Shown here in pieces: positions 38,274 to 47,729 of a DNA stretch of 64,000 nucleotides. Source of the DNA: an uncultured Alphaproteobacteria bacterium (GTDB lineage: Bacteria; Pseudomonadota; Alphaproteobacteria; Caulobacterales; Aquidulcibacteraceae); contig CADEEL010000008.1 of assembly GCA_902826335.1 (NCBI GenBank), positions 41,028-105,027 on the forward strand, read 5' to 3'. The notes under the pieces are model-generated. The model ran no database searches and was not told the DNA's origin. It saw only the letters and a list, made by a program, of their open reading frames with translations. Position 1 is the first letter of the stretch, and every line of letters starts with the position of its first letter. The position numbers were made by a program, and so were the translations under genes.

Positions 38274-38315
38274 ATTTCCTTGACGAAACCATGACATGCG
38301 CTCCATGCGGCGGAC

Positions 38316-39203
38316 ATGATTGAGTCGCGCCTGCCGATCGTACGCACCGTTGCGGATCTGCGCTCTGTTACGGCGACGTGGCGGCGCGAGGGCAAGCGCT
38401 TTGCGCTCGTTCCGACCATGGGCGCGCTGCATGAGGGCCATCTATCTCTCGTGCGCCTGGCGCGCGCCCGCGCCGGACGCGTCGTCGCCAGTCTCTTTGT
38501 CAATCCCCGCCAATTCGCCGCGCATGAGGATTTGGATATTTATCCGCGCGACGAGGCTGGAGACGCCGCGCTCCTTGCATCGGCTGGATGCGATATCTTG
38601 TTCGCCCCCGCCCCCGGCGAAATCTACCCGCCGGGGTTCTCAACCTCGGTGTCGGTCGGCGCCGTCTCCGAGCCGCTTGAAGGCGCGGTGCGCCCGCACT
38701 TCTTCGGCGGCGTGGCGACGGTGGTGACGAAATTGTTGCTTCAAGCCTTGCCCGATATCGCCGTGTTTGGTGAGAAGGATTATCAGCAGATCCTGGTTAT
38801 CAAACGCCTGGCGCGTGACCTTGATATTCCCGTGGAGATCATTGGCGGCGAAACGGTGCGTGAAGCCGATGGGCTCGCAATGTCCTCCCGCAACGCCTAC
38901 CTCGCGCCGGCGGAGCGGGCGATCGCCGGGCGTCTCAACGCCATCCTGCGCGAGGGCGCGCTTGCGCTGGAGCGCCGCCGCCCAATTGAAACGGCCGAAG
39001 CCGAACTCAAGCAGCACATCGTCGCCGCCGGGTTTTCCAAGATCGATTATGTTTCCGTGCGCGACGCGGAGGACTTAACGCCTTTGCCCCACGCGACGGT
39101 CGATCGCCCCGCGCGCCTGCTCGCCGCCGCCTGGGTGGGCGCGACGCGCCTTATAGACAATTTGCCCGTGATGGCGACGCCGCGCGCGGTCAATGATGTC
39201 TGA
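38316..39203 (+). CDS. panC: Pantothenate synthetase
   Basis: A 295-residue ligase joining pantoate and beta-alanine for coenzyme A synthesis. The nucleotidyl-transferase signatures are complete: VPTMGALHEGHLSLVR (HIGH-like), SLFVNPRQF, VFGEKDYQQ and the KMSKS-like loop AMSSRNAYL. A small C-terminal domain follows. A GAGTC (GANTC class) methylation site is present within the first codons. It is divergent from mipZ. Confidence 0.96.
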   Translation: MIESRLPIVRTVADLRSVTATWRREGKRFALVPTMGALHEGHLSLVRLARARAGRVVASLFVNPRQFAAHEDLDIYPRDEAGDAALLASAGCDILFAPAPGEIYPPGFSTSVSVGAVSEPLEGAVRPHFFGGVATVVTKLLLQALPDIAVFGEKDYQQILVIKRLARDLDIPVEIIGGETVREADGLAMSSRNAYLAPAERAIAGRLNAILREGALALERRRPIETAEAELKQHIVAAGFSKIDYVSVRDAEDLTPLPHATVDRPARLLAAAWVGATRLIDNLPVMATPRAVNDV

Positions 39204-39212
39204 GTCTTCCAG

Positions 39213-39623
39213 TCACCACGCGCCGAGTTCAACCAGTTTTCGCTGCAACTCCTCCGGCAGCGAAGAGCGCGCGCGTTTCGATAGGTCCGGTGGCGCATCC
39301 GTGGGCTCAAGATAGCGCCAGCCCTGAAAGGCGCGCCGCTTCTGTGGCGATACGCGCACCAGCTTCGGATCGAGCCACAAGCCACAGCGCAGACCGTGAT
39401 CGTCCCGCACCTCGGCGATCGCGACGATGCGTTGGCGCACGATGACGACGCCTTTGATCACCCAATAGAGCGAGCCGCCGGCAAGCACGTCGTCCGCGCG
39501 CTTGGGCCACATGCGCGTGCCGCAGACGGGCCGGCCGCGCTTCTTCATCTGCTTGGCCTGCCATTGCGCCAAATCTTCAACAGTCTCGGCGCCGACGCAG
39601 AGCTTGATGATGTGAAGGCTCAT
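39213..39623 (-). CDS. DUF1489 family protein
   Basis: A 136-residue protein of the DUF1489 family, typical of alphaproteobacteria and of unknown function. It starts MSLHIIKLCVGAETVEDL and contains TRMWPKRADDVLAGGSLYWV, a basic core and PKLVRVSPQKRRAFQGWRYL. The Met at 39623 overlaps the upstream gene's stop by 4 nt (ATGA), which also supports this start. It converges on panC with 9 bp between stops. Confidence 0.88.
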   Translation of the reverse strand: MSLHIIKLCVGAETVEDLAQWQAKQMKKRGRPVCGTRMWPKRADDVLAGGSLYWVIKGVVIVRQRIVAIAEVRDDHGLRCGLWLDPKLVRVSPQKRRAFQGWRYLEPTDAPPDLSKRARSSLPEELQRKLVELGAW

Positions 39624-40111
39624 ACTTCTTGCCGGAGTGTGTTCTCCAATTTTTCTCCGTCCACGTGACCGCACCTCATGCAGCGTAATTGTCCTGAGAG
39701 TGCCATATCAACCTCTGCCCCTAGCCTGTATGAATTCCAGATTCTTTTCGCACGGTAATCGACCGGGCCAATCTCTCTATCGCTGAGACCTATTGGCGGG
39801 GAGGGCGCGCAAACCGCCGCAAACGCAAACGGCTCTGAGAACAAGCGGCGCGCGCACCGGTCACAGCGACGCCAGTAAAGGTGAACATATTCCGCCAAGT
39901 AAAGCGGAGTAACGACCGCCAGCACAAAATAGGGATGGGCAAAGGCAATGGCGATGAGCGCTTCCAAGCGCGGCATACCCGCCAACAGGTACACCACGAC
40001 AGCGACGCTCGCTACAATTGCGATGACTCTGCGACCAAGACTTATCCAACACAGCACACGCGTCAGAAGCGCCCGAGTTTTTGTGCCTATTGGATAGTAC
40101 AACCACCACAT
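39620..40111 (-). CDS. Hypothetical membrane protein with Cys pairs
   Basis: A 163-residue protein, not recognised. Two hydrophobic segments (VIAIVASVAVVVYLLAG and ALIAIAFAHPYFVLAVVTPL) are followed by a soluble tail with CDRC (about 83-86) and CMRCGH (about 145-150), a possible zinc ribbon. Its DNA is visibly less GC-rich than neighbours and uses codons such as ATA, AGA and TTA more often, hinting at recent acquisition. The stop overlaps the DUF1489 start, and it lies 34 bp downstream of the hydroxylase gene on the same strand. Confidence 0.7.
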   Translation of the reverse strand: MWWLYYPIGTKTRALLTRVLCWISLGRRVIAIVASVAVVVYLLAGMPRLEALIAIAFAHPYFVLAVVTPLYLAEYVHLYWRRCDRCARRLFSEPFAFAAVCAPSPPIGLSDREIGPVDYRAKRIWNSYRLGAEVDMALSGQLRCMRCGHVDGEKLENTLRQEV

Positions 40112-40145
40112 GCTCAGTCAGTCTTTTGCCGTGGCTCTCTCTGCT

Positions 40146-41060
40146 TCATTCCGCCGCGACGCGCGCCGCCCAAGCCGCCTTGAGGCTCGCGCTTGTCTTG
40201 CGCGACCCATCCGGGCTCCAACCGGGCGGACCGAACATATAGCCCACCACCTCGCCAATGTTGCGCGCGCCGCGCACATCGCGCCAGATTCCCACCCATT
40301 CATGAAACGCGATGCGGAACGGATTGAACGAACCCAGATTAGAAATCACGCCATAGCGCGGCCGATCATCATCGCGTTCGGCCACGAACGTGCCGAACAG
40401 GCGATCCCAAATAATGAGCACGCCGGCATAGTTCGCGTCGAGATAGCGCGGATTGGTGGCGTGGTGCACGCGGTGGTGCGAGGGCGTGTTCATCACCCAT
40501 TCAAGCGGGCCCATGCGGCCGATCAGCTCCGTGTGAATCCAGAATTGATAGACAAGACTGATGCCGGAGAAGAGCAGCGTCATCGCCGGCGGAAAGCCGA
40601 GCAAGGTCAGCGGCAGCCAGAAGATCCAGGAGAGCGAGACCGCGCCCGTCCAAGTTTGGCGCAGCGCCGTGCTGAGATTGTAGTGCTGCGACGTGTGATG
40701 GATGACATGGCTGGCCCAGAACCAGCGCCGCTCATGGGCGATGCGATGAAACCAATAATAGGCGAGGTCCTCGCCGAAGAAGCAGAGCGCCATCGACCAC
40801 CAGGCCCAGGGAATGTCGAACGCGCGATACTCATAAAGAACAACGTGCGCGGCCAGCACCAGCCCGCCAAGCAGCGCGCCGACCACGGAATTGCCAAACC
40901 CCATCATCAGGCTCGATGCGGAATCCGCCGCGTTGTATTGGCCTCGCCCGGTGATCCGCACCACGATCATCTCAAGGATGACGAGCGCCACGAAGCCCGG
41001 CACCGCGAGGGTGACGATATCCAGACTGGCGAGACGCGCCTGCAGTTCCGGCGAAATCAT
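40146..41060 (-). CDS. Fatty acid hydroxylase/sterol desaturase family protein
   Basis: A 304-residue membrane di-iron oxygenase. His clusters FHRIAHERRWFWASHVIHH, SQHYN and TPSHHRVHHATNPRYLDANY are complete, with several hydrophobic helices between. The family hydroxylates or desaturates lipids; the substrate is unknown. It is the last of five overlapping genes starting with liuC. The start at 41060 overlaps the stop of the preceding gene (ATGA). A second member of this family, fused to DUF2147, is at 22781-23998. Confidence 0.9.
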   Translation of the reverse strand: MISPELQARLASLDIVTLAVPGFVALVILEMIVVRITGRGQYNAADSASSLMMGFGNSVVGALLGGLVLAAHVVLYEYRAFDIPWAWWSMALCFFGEDLAYYWFHRIAHERRWFWASHVIHHTSQHYNLSTALRQTWTGAVSLSWIFWLPLTLLGFPPAMTLLFSGISLVYQFWIHTELIGRMGPLEWVMNTPSHHRVHHATNPRYLDANYAGVLIIWDRLFGTFVAERDDDRPRYGVISNLGSFNPFRIAFHEWVGIWRDVRGARNIGEVVGYMFGPPGWSPDGSRKTSASLKAAWAARVAAE

Positions 41061-41464
41061 GAGCCCGTCTCCATCTTGGTCTTGAGCCAATCTGGCGGCG
41101 CATCGTCAATGCGCACGCGCAACGGCGGATAGCCGATGTCCGGCAAAGTCGCGATCAGGCCAGCCTTCATCATCCGAACACGCACGTTGCGCGAAGGCGC
41201 GGTTCGCACCGCGATGCGATCGCCCATCGATCGCGCGAGCGCCAGGCGCCCATCGGCCAAACGCGCCAGGGCGGATAACCCCTTCGTATCCAACACTACG
41301 CCCGCCACCGCCGCGCCAGGCTCACAGGCCTCAATCGCCGCACGCGCATCCTCTTCACTTGCGAGGCGCGCGCGCACGCGAAATCCGAGCAACCAGGCGA
41401 TGACGACCAGAGCGGCCACCGCGGCGGCCGAACCAAGCATGGTGAGGAGTTCGCCCTCGCTCAT
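41057..41464 (-). CDS. Hypothetical protein with one membrane segment
   Basis: A 135-residue protein with an N-terminal transmembrane helix (LGSAAAVAALVVIAWLLGF, about 10-28). The soluble part contains DARAAIEACEPGAAVAGVV and ADGRLALARSMGDRIAVR, and ends in a short Pro-rich tail. No family recognised. It overlaps by 4 nt with both liuD upstream and the hydroxylase downstream (ATGA each), so it is translated with them; a helper role for the hydroxylase is possible but unproven. Confidence 0.75.
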   Translation of the reverse strand: MSEGELLTMLGSAAAVAALVVIAWLLGFRVRARLASEEDARAAIEACEPGAAVAGVVLDTKGLSALARLADGRLALARSMGDRIAVRTAPSRNVRVRMMKAGLIATLPDIGYPPLRVRIDDAPPDWLKTKMETGS

Positions 41465-43431
41465 TCGTCGGCCGCCTCGAGGCGCACGAGCACGGCGCCT
41501 TCCTTCACTTGCGCGCCTGTCTCCGCCGCGATGTCGGCAATCACGCCATCGCGCGGCGCCTTCAGCGCATGCTCCATCTTCATCGCTTCGAGCGTAACCA
41601 GCGGGTCGCCCTTTTTTACACTTTGTCCCGTTCGCGCCGTCAGCGCGACGATCTTGCCCGGCAGCGGCGCCTTTACTTCATCGCTCGCCGCGCCATCGGC
41701 GAGATCGCGCCGCGCGCCGGGGGCGGCGAAGGCGGCCGTATCGCCGCCGAGAGATACAATCGTGTCGGCGCCCGCCTGTACGAAATAAGCGAAGTACGCG
41801 CCGGCCGGATCGAACGATGCGGAAATGGAATCCGCAGCCGGAAATGCATACTCGAACTCACGCACTTCACCCGCGCATGCCGCGCGCCAGCCCTGGGCGT
41901 TGCGCGTGATATCCACCTCAATTGGTCCTTCGCGATCTTCGAACCGCCACAGCGTGCGCGGCGCGCTGCTCATGCGCCAGCCGCCGGGATCGCTCCACGG
42001 CGAATTATCCTCCGCGCGCGCCGCCGCATCGTGCAACGCAAGCGCCACTGCCGCCTCGGCGCGCAGCGCCGGCGTTTGGGTCAGCGCTTCAAGGCGCTCG
42101 GCGATGACGCCTGTGTGCACATCGCCAGTTCGGAAGTCCTCATTCCGAAGGCATCTACGGAGGAACCCCAGATTCGAGGAGACGCCCGCGATGATCGCCT
42201 CCCCAGTTAAATACTCCGCGGCGCCGATGGCGTCCGCGCGCGTCTCGCCATGCACTATGAGCTTCGCAAGCAGTGAATCATAAGCAGACGGCACGACATC
42301 GCCTTCATCGAACCCCGCATCGGCCCGCTTTCCGCTCAGACGAAAAGCATGGAGTCGTCCAACGCTGGGCCTAAACCCCTCACTCGGGTCTTCCGCGCAG
42401 ATGCGCGCTTCGATGGCGTGGCCGTTGAGGCCGATCTCACTTTGCTTCCTCGGCAGCTTCTCCCCGGCGGCGACGCGGAATTGCCATTCGACCAGATCAA
42501 GCCCCGTCACCTCTTCCGTCACCGGATGTTCGACTTGAAGGCGCGTATTCATCTCCAGGAACCAAAAGCCGTCGGCCCGCACCGGCCTGCTTCCACCGAC
42601 GATAAATTCCACCGTGCCGGCGTTTTCGTAAGCCACCGCGCGCGCGACCTTAAGCGCGGCGCTCGTCATGGCGGCCCGCACCCCATCGGTCATGCCCGGC
42701 GCGGGCGCTTCTTCGATCACTTTCTGGCGTCGGCGCTGAAGTGAACAATCGCGCTCATACATGTGCACGAGGCCGCCATGCTTATCGCCGAACACCTGCA
42801 CCTCGATATGGCGGGGCCGCTCGATCAGTTTTTCGATAATCACGCGCTCATCGCCGAACGCGGCGAGCGCTTCGCGCTTGGCGCTCGCCAGCGCATCCGC
42901 GAACTCGCCCGCGCCGCTCACTTCCCGTATGCCGCGCCCGCCGCCGCCGGCCACGGCCTTGATGAGCACGGGATAGCCGATCTCCCGCGCGGCGGCCTTG
43001 AGCGCTTTCACATCCTGATCCGCGCCGCGATAACCGGGTACGACGGGCACGCCCGCCTCCTCCGCGATGCGTTTTGCTTCGTCCTTGAGCCCCATGGCGC
43101 GAATGGCGGCGGGCGTCGGCCCGATCCAGATGAGTCCCGCACCGATAACAGCATCGGCGAATTCAGGGTTCTCGGACAAAAACCCGTAGCCTGGATGAAT
43201 AGCTTCCGCACCCGCCTTCAACGCCGCAGCGATGATCTTGTCGCCACGCAGATAGCTTTCAGCCGCGGGCGCCGGCCCGATATGACACGCCTCATCGGCC
43301 TCGCGCACATGCTTGGCCTTGGCGTCCGCATCGGAATAGACGCCGACGGCGCGCAGCCCCATCGCTCGCGCGGTGCGGAAGATGCGGCAGGCGATCTCGC
43401 CGCGATTGGCGACAAGCACGGACTTGAACAT
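41461..43431 (-). CDS. liuD: Methylcrotonyl-CoA carboxylase alpha subunit (biotin carboxylase/BCCP)
   Basis: A 656-residue biotin-dependent carboxylase subunit. Biotin carboxylase domain: [23 protein letters not shown]-grasp loop KAVAGGGGRGIREV, ERDCSLQRRRQKVIEEAPAP and FLEMNTRLQVEHPVTEEVTG. A linker follows, then a C-terminal biotinyl domain with biotin Lys in LEAMKMEHAL. The length and the adjacent methylglutaconyl-CoA hydratase favour the 3-methylcrotonyl-CoA enzyme of leucine breakdown over propionyl- or acetyl-CoA forms. The matching beta subunit is not in the window. The start at 43431 shares one base with the stop of the DUF3667 gene. Confidence 0.9.
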   Translation of the reverse strand: MFKSVLVANRGEIACRIFRTARAMGLRAVGVYSDADAKAKHVREADEACHIGPAPAAESYLRGDKIIAAALKAGAEAIHPGYGFLSENPEFADAVIGAGLIWIGPTPAAIRAMGLKDEAKRIAEEAGVPVVPGYRGADQDVKALKAAAREIGYPVLIKAVAGGGGRGIREVSGAGEFADALASAKREALAAFGDERVIIEKLIERPRHIEVQVFGDKHGGLVHMYERDCSLQRRRQKVIEEAPAPGMTDGVRAAMTSAALKVARAVAYENAGTVEFIVGGSRPVRADGFWFLEMNTRLQVEHPVTEEVTGLDLVEWQFRVAAGEKLPRKQSEIGLNGHAIEARICAEDPSEGFRPSVGRLHAFRLSGKRADAGFDEGDVVPSAYDSLLAKLIVHGETRADAIGAAEYLTGEAIIAGVSSNLGFLRRCLRNEDFRTGDVHTGVIAERLEALTQTPALRAEAAVALALHDAAARAEDNSPWSDPGGWRMSSAPRTLWRFEDREGPIEVDITRNAQGWRAACAGEVREFEYAFPAADSISASFDPAGAYFAYFVQAGADTIVSLGGDTAAFAAPGARRDLADGAASDEVKAPLPGKIVALTARTGQSVKKGDPLVTLEAMKMEHALKAPRDGVIADIAAETGAQVKEGAVLVRLEAADE

Positions 43432-44564
43432 CAGCCCACCAGCCCCACGATCAAGACGAAGGCGGCAAACAGGGCGAGCGCGAAGAGAACGAACAACGCC
43501 AGCAACAGCGTGCGCCACAGGGCTGAGAACCAGCCAAGGCGGTAGGTTCCACCAAGATGGAAGAACATGTGCACGGGCGGTATAAGCGTCAGCAGCGGCA
43601 GCGCCGAGTCTGGGGTCAGCATCGGCGTAACGCGCACCAATATCGCGGTAGCCATGAACAACACAGACATGAACGACAGCGAATAAAGCGAAAAGACCAC
43701 GTGATCGAACAGCGTCACCCCGCGCCGCCATAGAAAGAGCAACGCGATGAAGGGCAGCGTGATCGGCACGAGCAGAAACGAAAATTTATAGGCTGCCTGC
43801 TGAATCCTGTAGAGTGCGAGATCGGGATTGAGCAGATGTTCACGGACCCGCTCATTGATATAATTATTGCCAAGTTGGACAGTGAGGTCCCCGCGCTCGA
43901 CCGCCTCTCGCAATTCGTCCTGCCAGCGCCGATCAGAACCTGCCTCGCCGATAACGACGCCGTCGCGCGCGCCCACGCCAATCGTGGGTGTGCTCGCTCG
44001 CCCTTCTTCGCCCGCGCTCTGTTCGGTGCGCGCCAAGCGATCCTCGACCCGCGCGAGCGCGTCTGCGGCGGCTGGCGCGCGCCCGGCGATCTCCTCGCGC
44101 GCCGCCCGCACATTAACACGCACTTCGCCCAATTCCGCGCGCGTCTCTGCACGGCCGGGAACTGGCTGCGCGCCGATGTTCGGCCCACCCGTCAGCGAAA
44201 ACACGAAAAACATAAGAAAGATCGTGAACAGGAACATGGCCAGCGGCGAGATGTAGCGTGCGCGCCGGCCATGGATGTAATCGCGCGTCAATGTGCCGGG
44301 CCGAAACGCGAGCAATGGCAGCGTGCGCCAAGCCTTCGTGTCAAAGTGAATGAGGCCGTGGAGAAACTCCTCGACGACATGCCCAAGCGTGCGCGCGACA
44401 TGGGTCGGTTGCCCACACTGCGCACAATAGCGGCCGGACGCGGCCGCGTCGCAATTGAGGCAAACGCCCTCGCCATGGCGCGTTCCGCCGCGCCCTTCGA
44501 GCGCGTGCGCCGCAAGGCCAGCCGTGGCCGCCGCGCCCGCCGCCTCCATCTCGCCCGACATCAT
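43431..44564 (-). CDS. DUF3667 family membrane protein with zinc ribbon
   Basis: A 377-residue protein. A zinc ribbon ([20 protein letters not shown], about 35-55) is followed by the DUF3667 signature ([19 protein letters not shown] then [18 protein letters not shown]). A long soluble insert with Glu/Arg helices and four or five C-terminal hydrophobic helices follow. Its function is unknown. It sits inside the liuC-liuD operon, overlapping both. I chose the ATG at 44564, which overlaps the liuC stop (ATGA); 44561 is also an in-frame ATG. Confidence 0.85.
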   Translation of the reverse strand: MMSGEMEAAGAAATAGLAAHALEGRGGTRHGEGVCLNCDAAASGRYCAQCGQPTHVARTLGHVVEEFLHGLIHFDTKAWRTLPLLAFRPGTLTRDYIHGRRARYISPLAMFLFTIFLMFFVFSLTGGPNIGAQPVPGRAETRAELGEVRVNVRAAREEIAGRAPAAADALARVEDRLARTEQSAGEEGRASTPTIGVGARDGVVIGEAGSDRRWQDELREAVERGDLTVQLGNNYINERVREHLLNPDLALYRIQQAAYKFSFLLVPITLPFIALLFLWRRGVTLFDHVVFSLYSLSFMSVLFMATAILVRVTPMLTPDSALPLLTLIPPVHMFFHLGGTYRLGWFSALWRTLLLALFVLFALALFAAFVLIVGLVG

Positions 44565-45358
44565 GCGCTCCAATTCGGTTTGCGACGCTCCAGAAAGGCC
44601 GCGAGCCCTTCGCGGCCTTCGTCCGAGGCGCGGCGCTGCGCGATACGCTTGGCCGTATCGCGCGCAATGCGATCATCGATTGCGTGGCCCGCCACGGCGC
44701 GCACCAGCGCCTTCGCATCCGCGACCGCGCCGGGCGCATTCTCGAACGCCAAGCTTGAAAGCCGACGCATGGCGGATTCAAGCTCGCCCTCATCTTCCAC
44801 GACTTCATGGATGAGGCCGAAGCGCATCGCCTCCATCGCATCGAACGGCAGCGCGGAGGCGAACAGGGCGCGGGCGTTGCGCGCGCCGATCGCTTCGATG
44901 ACGTAGGGGCTGATCGTCGCCGGCGTGAGGCCGAGGCGCACTTCCGAAAACCTGAACTGCGCCCGCCGGGTCGCGATCGCATAATCGGACGCGGCGACAA
45001 GCCCCGCGCCGCCGCCCATGGCCGCGCCGTCAACCAGCGCCACGGTCAAGATCGGCAGATCGTGCAGGCTCTTGAGCATGCGCGCCAGATCATGGGCGTC
45101 GGCTTCGTTGTCAGCGGCGGTGCGCTCGCCCTGACGCTTCATCCACTCCAGATCGGCGCCAGCCGAGAAATGCTCGCCCGCCCCTCGCAGGAACACGATG
45201 CGGACATGATCGGCGCCCTTGAGCGTCTCGAAGGCGTCTTGCAGGCCGGCGATGGTCAGTTCGTCGAATGCGTTCCGCTTGGCGGCGCGATTGATCAAAA
45301 CGACGGCCACGCCTTCGGGCGATACATCGAGCAGAACGGGGTCCGGGGCCAGCGTCAT
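44561..45358 (-). CDS. liuC: Enoyl-CoA hydratase, probable methylglutaconyl-CoA hydratase
   Basis: A 265-residue crotonase. HFSAGADLEWMKRQGE and DGAAMGGGAGLVAASDYAIA form the oxyanion hole. FRFSEVRLGLTPATISPYVI, with Glu of the catalytic pair in SEVRLG, is the wording of LiuC/AtuE hydratases. It converts 3-methylglutaconyl-CoA to HMG-CoA, the step after methylcrotonyl-CoA carboxylase, whose alpha subunit lies two genes downstream. It is the first gene of the overlapping set, 122 bp after arsC. Confidence 0.9.
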   Translation of the reverse strand: MTLAPDPVLLDVSPEGVAVVLINRAAKRNAFDELTIAGLQDAFETLKGADHVRIVFLRGAGEHFSAGADLEWMKRQGERTAADNEADAHDLARMLKSLHDLPILTVALVDGAAMGGGAGLVAASDYAIATRRAQFRFSEVRLGLTPATISPYVIEAIGARNARALFASALPFDAMEAMRFGLIHEVVEDEGELESAMRRLSSLAFENAPGAVADAKALVRAVAGHAIDDRIARDTAKRIAQRRASDEGREGLAAFLERRKPNWSA

Positions 45359-45480
45359 CTATCACCTGTCCTTTTCGTCGCCTCACCGGCGGGCGGCGGA
45401 GGGTCCAGCCCGCACCTCGCCCGACGCTTCACGAGCACCCGTGCTGTACTAATCGTTTCGCCCCATCGCGCCAGCCGGGG

Positions 45481-45822
45481 TCAAAGCACTTCGTCCACCC
45501 GCATCGGCGGGCGGGCGATCACGGCGCCCTTCCGAGAGATCACGATCGGGCGCTGGATCAGCCGTGGGTGGGCGGCCATGGCTGCCAAGATTGTCGTGTT
45601 CGAGGCGTGCTCGAGATCAAGTTCTATCGCGGTCTCGTCCTTTAAGCGGACCAGATCGGCGGCCTTGAGATCGAGCAGGCCGAGCACCTCTTTGATCTTC
45701 TGTTTGGAGGGCTGCTCCTTGAGATAGAGATAGATTTCGATCTCGGCCCCTTTATCCCGGAGGCGCTGCAGGGCCGCGCGGGACGAACCGCAACCCGGAT
45801 TGTGCCAGATAATTACTTTCAT
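45481..45822 (-). CDS. ArsC/Spx family reductase, arsenate reductase-like
   Basis: A 113-residue thioredoxin-fold protein starting MKVIIWHNPGCGSSRAALQR with the nucleophilic Cys at position 11 and then a long helix. RPIVISRKGAVIARPP is the C-terminal part that holds the Arg residues used by ArsC. The active site reads NPGCGSSR rather than the NPRCSKSR typical of ArsC, so arsenate activity is probable but not certain; YffB-like proteins share this fold. There are no other ars genes nearby. Confidence 0.82.
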   Translation of the reverse strand: MKVIIWHNPGCGSSRAALQRLRDKGAEIEIYLYLKEQPSKQKIKEVLGLLDLKAADLVRLKDETAIELDLEHASNTTILAAMAAHPRLIQRPIVISRKGAVIARPPMRVDEVL

Positions 45823-45947
45823 GGCCGCCGCGCCGTCCCCGTGTTACGGAAGCGTCATACGCGCATGGGCTCGCCCTCGCGAGCCCCTTGTCGCAATAAT
45901 GATGCGCGCGCGCCGCATAGCTGGGCGCGCAAGATGGGAGGGGTGTG

Positions 45948-47729
45948 ATGAAGGCGAGATCGACGCTTCGATTGATGGCGACAACGGCTCTTGCCGCGCT
46001 CGCGCTCACGGCAAGCGCCGGCGCGCCGGACGGGGCGCTGCGCTCCCTCCAGGTGGTTATCGGCGAGGCCGCGTGCGGGCCAAGCGATGGACAGGCGCGC
46101 CGCAACGCGCTCGGCGCGCTCCTTGCGGGCGCATCGGCCTATGCGCAGACGCTGCCGGGCGCGCTCGATGCGCCGCCGCCTTTGCTGCGCGGGCTGGGCG
46201 ACGCCCATTTCACCGTGACCACCGCCTATCCGCAAGCGCAGGCGTATTTTGATCAAGGCCTGCGCCTGCTGCATGCGTTCAATCATGCCGAGGCGATCCG
46301 CGCCTTTCGCGAGGCGCAACGGATCGATCCTGCGTGCGCCATGTGTTTCTGGGGCGAGGCCTTCGCGCTCGGCCCCAACATCAATGCGCCGATGAACCCA
46401 GCGGATAATGACGCCGCCTATGCAGCCTCGCGCGCGGCGGCTGCGCGCGCCGAACACGTGGGCGCGCCTGAACAGGCGCTGATCGAAGCGCTCCAGGTGC
46501 GCTACACGCGCATCGCGCCAGAAAATCGCGCGGGCCTTGACGGCGCATTCGCCGACGCGATGGGCGCGGTCGCGAACCGCTTCCCCGATCAGGACACGAT
46601 CCAGACCATCGCCGCCGAGGCGATCATGGATACGCAGCCCTGGGATTATTGGTTGCCCGGCGGGCGCGAGCCGAAAGGCCGCGCGGGCGAAGCAATCCGG
46701 CGCGTCGAGACCGTGCTGGCGCGCAGCCCACGCAATGCCGGCGCCATCCATCTCTATATTCACCTCGCCGAAGCATCGAGCGATCCCTGGCGCGCCGAGC
46801 GCGCGGCGGGACTGCTCGCCGCGACCGCACCGGCGGCGGGCCACCTCGTCCATATGCCAGGGCACATTTATTATCGGATCGGGCGCTTTCGAGAGTCGAT
46901 CCGCCTCAACATCGAGGCCGTCGCGGCCGATGAAGCCTATATCCGCGCGGCGCAACCGAGCCCGATCTATCGCTACGGCTATTATCCGCACAATCTGCAT
47001 TTCGTGATGACCAGCGCGCAGATGGCGGGCGACGCGCGCACCGCGCTCGACTATGCGCGCCGGCTCGATGAGGCGCTGCCGATCGAGATGGCGCGCGAAG
47101 TCGTGCTCGCACAGCCCGTCAAGGCCGCGCCCTGGTTCGCGCGCGCGCAGTTTGCGCCGCCGGAGAGCGTACTGGCGCTGCCGGCGCCCGGGCCGGGCGT
47201 CGCATTCGTCACCGGCGCCTATCACTATGCGCGCGGAATCGCCTTCGCGCGCTCAGGTCGGGCCGATGAAGCGCGTGCGGAAGCGCTGGCGCTGCAAACG
47301 CTGGCCAGCACGGGCGATTTTTCGATGATGAACGCCCAAGGCATTCCAGCCCAGGATGTGTTGGCGACGTTGCGGCTCGTGGTGCTCGCGCGCGCGGACA
47401 TGGCGGCGCGCAATTACGCGGGCGCGATCACGACCCTTGAGCAGGCGGTCGCGCTCCAGGCGCGCATCGCCTACACGGAGCCGCCCTATGTTTACTATCC
47501 CATCCGCCGCACGCTCGGCGCGGCGTACCTCTTGAACGGCCAGCCCGCCCGCGCCGAAATGGAATTTCTGCAAACGCTGATCGAGAGCCCCAATGACGCC
47601 TACGCCTATTGGGGCATGGCCGAGGCGCGCCGTCTTCGTGGGGACCGCGCCGGCGCAGGCGCCGCGCGCCAATTGTTCAACGCCGCATGGCTGGGCCGTG
47701 GCGTGGCGCTCAGCGCGACGGACCTTTAG
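45948..47729 (+). CDS. Exported tetratricopeptide repeat protein
   Basis: A 593-residue protein with a signal peptide (LMATTALAALALTASAGA). TPR-like helices follow: AYFDQGLRLLHAFNHAEAI, RAFREAQRIDPACAMCFWGE. The phrases NAGAIHLYIHLAEAS and HLVHMPGHIYYRIGRF define a conserved but uncharacterised family with metal-like His clusters. C-terminal repeats follow. The ATG at 45948 has GGGAGG 6 nt upstream. Its stop TAG (47727-47729) is also the first three bases of a bipartite palindromic repeat. It is divergent from arsC. Confidence 0.85.
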   Translation: MKARSTLRLMATTALAALALTASAGAPDGALRSLQVVIGEAACGPSDGQARRNALGALLAGASAYAQTLPGALDAPPPLLRGLGDAHFTVTTAYPQAQAYFDQGLRLLHAFNHAEAIRAFREAQRIDPACAMCFWGEAFALGPNINAPMNPADNDAAYAASRAAAARAEHVGAPEQALIEALQVRYTRIAPENRAGLDGAFADAMGAVANRFPDQDTIQTIAAEAIMDTQPWDYWLPGGREPKGRAGEAIRRVETVLARSPRNAGAIHLYIHLAEASSDPWRAERAAGLLAATAPAAGHLVHMPGHIYYRIGRFRESIRLNIEAVAADEAYIRAAQPSPIYRYGYYPHNLHFVMTSAQMAGDARTALDYARRLDEALPIEMAREVVLAQPVKAAPWFARAQFAPPESVLALPAPGPGVAFVTGAYHYARGIAFARSGRADEARAEALALQTLASTGDFSMMNAQGIPAQDVLATLRLVVLARADMAARNYAGAITTLEQAVALQARIAYTEPPYVYYPIRRTLGAAYLLNGQPARAEMEFLQTLIESPNDAYAYWGMAEARRLRGDRAGAGAARQLFNAAWLGRGVALSATDL

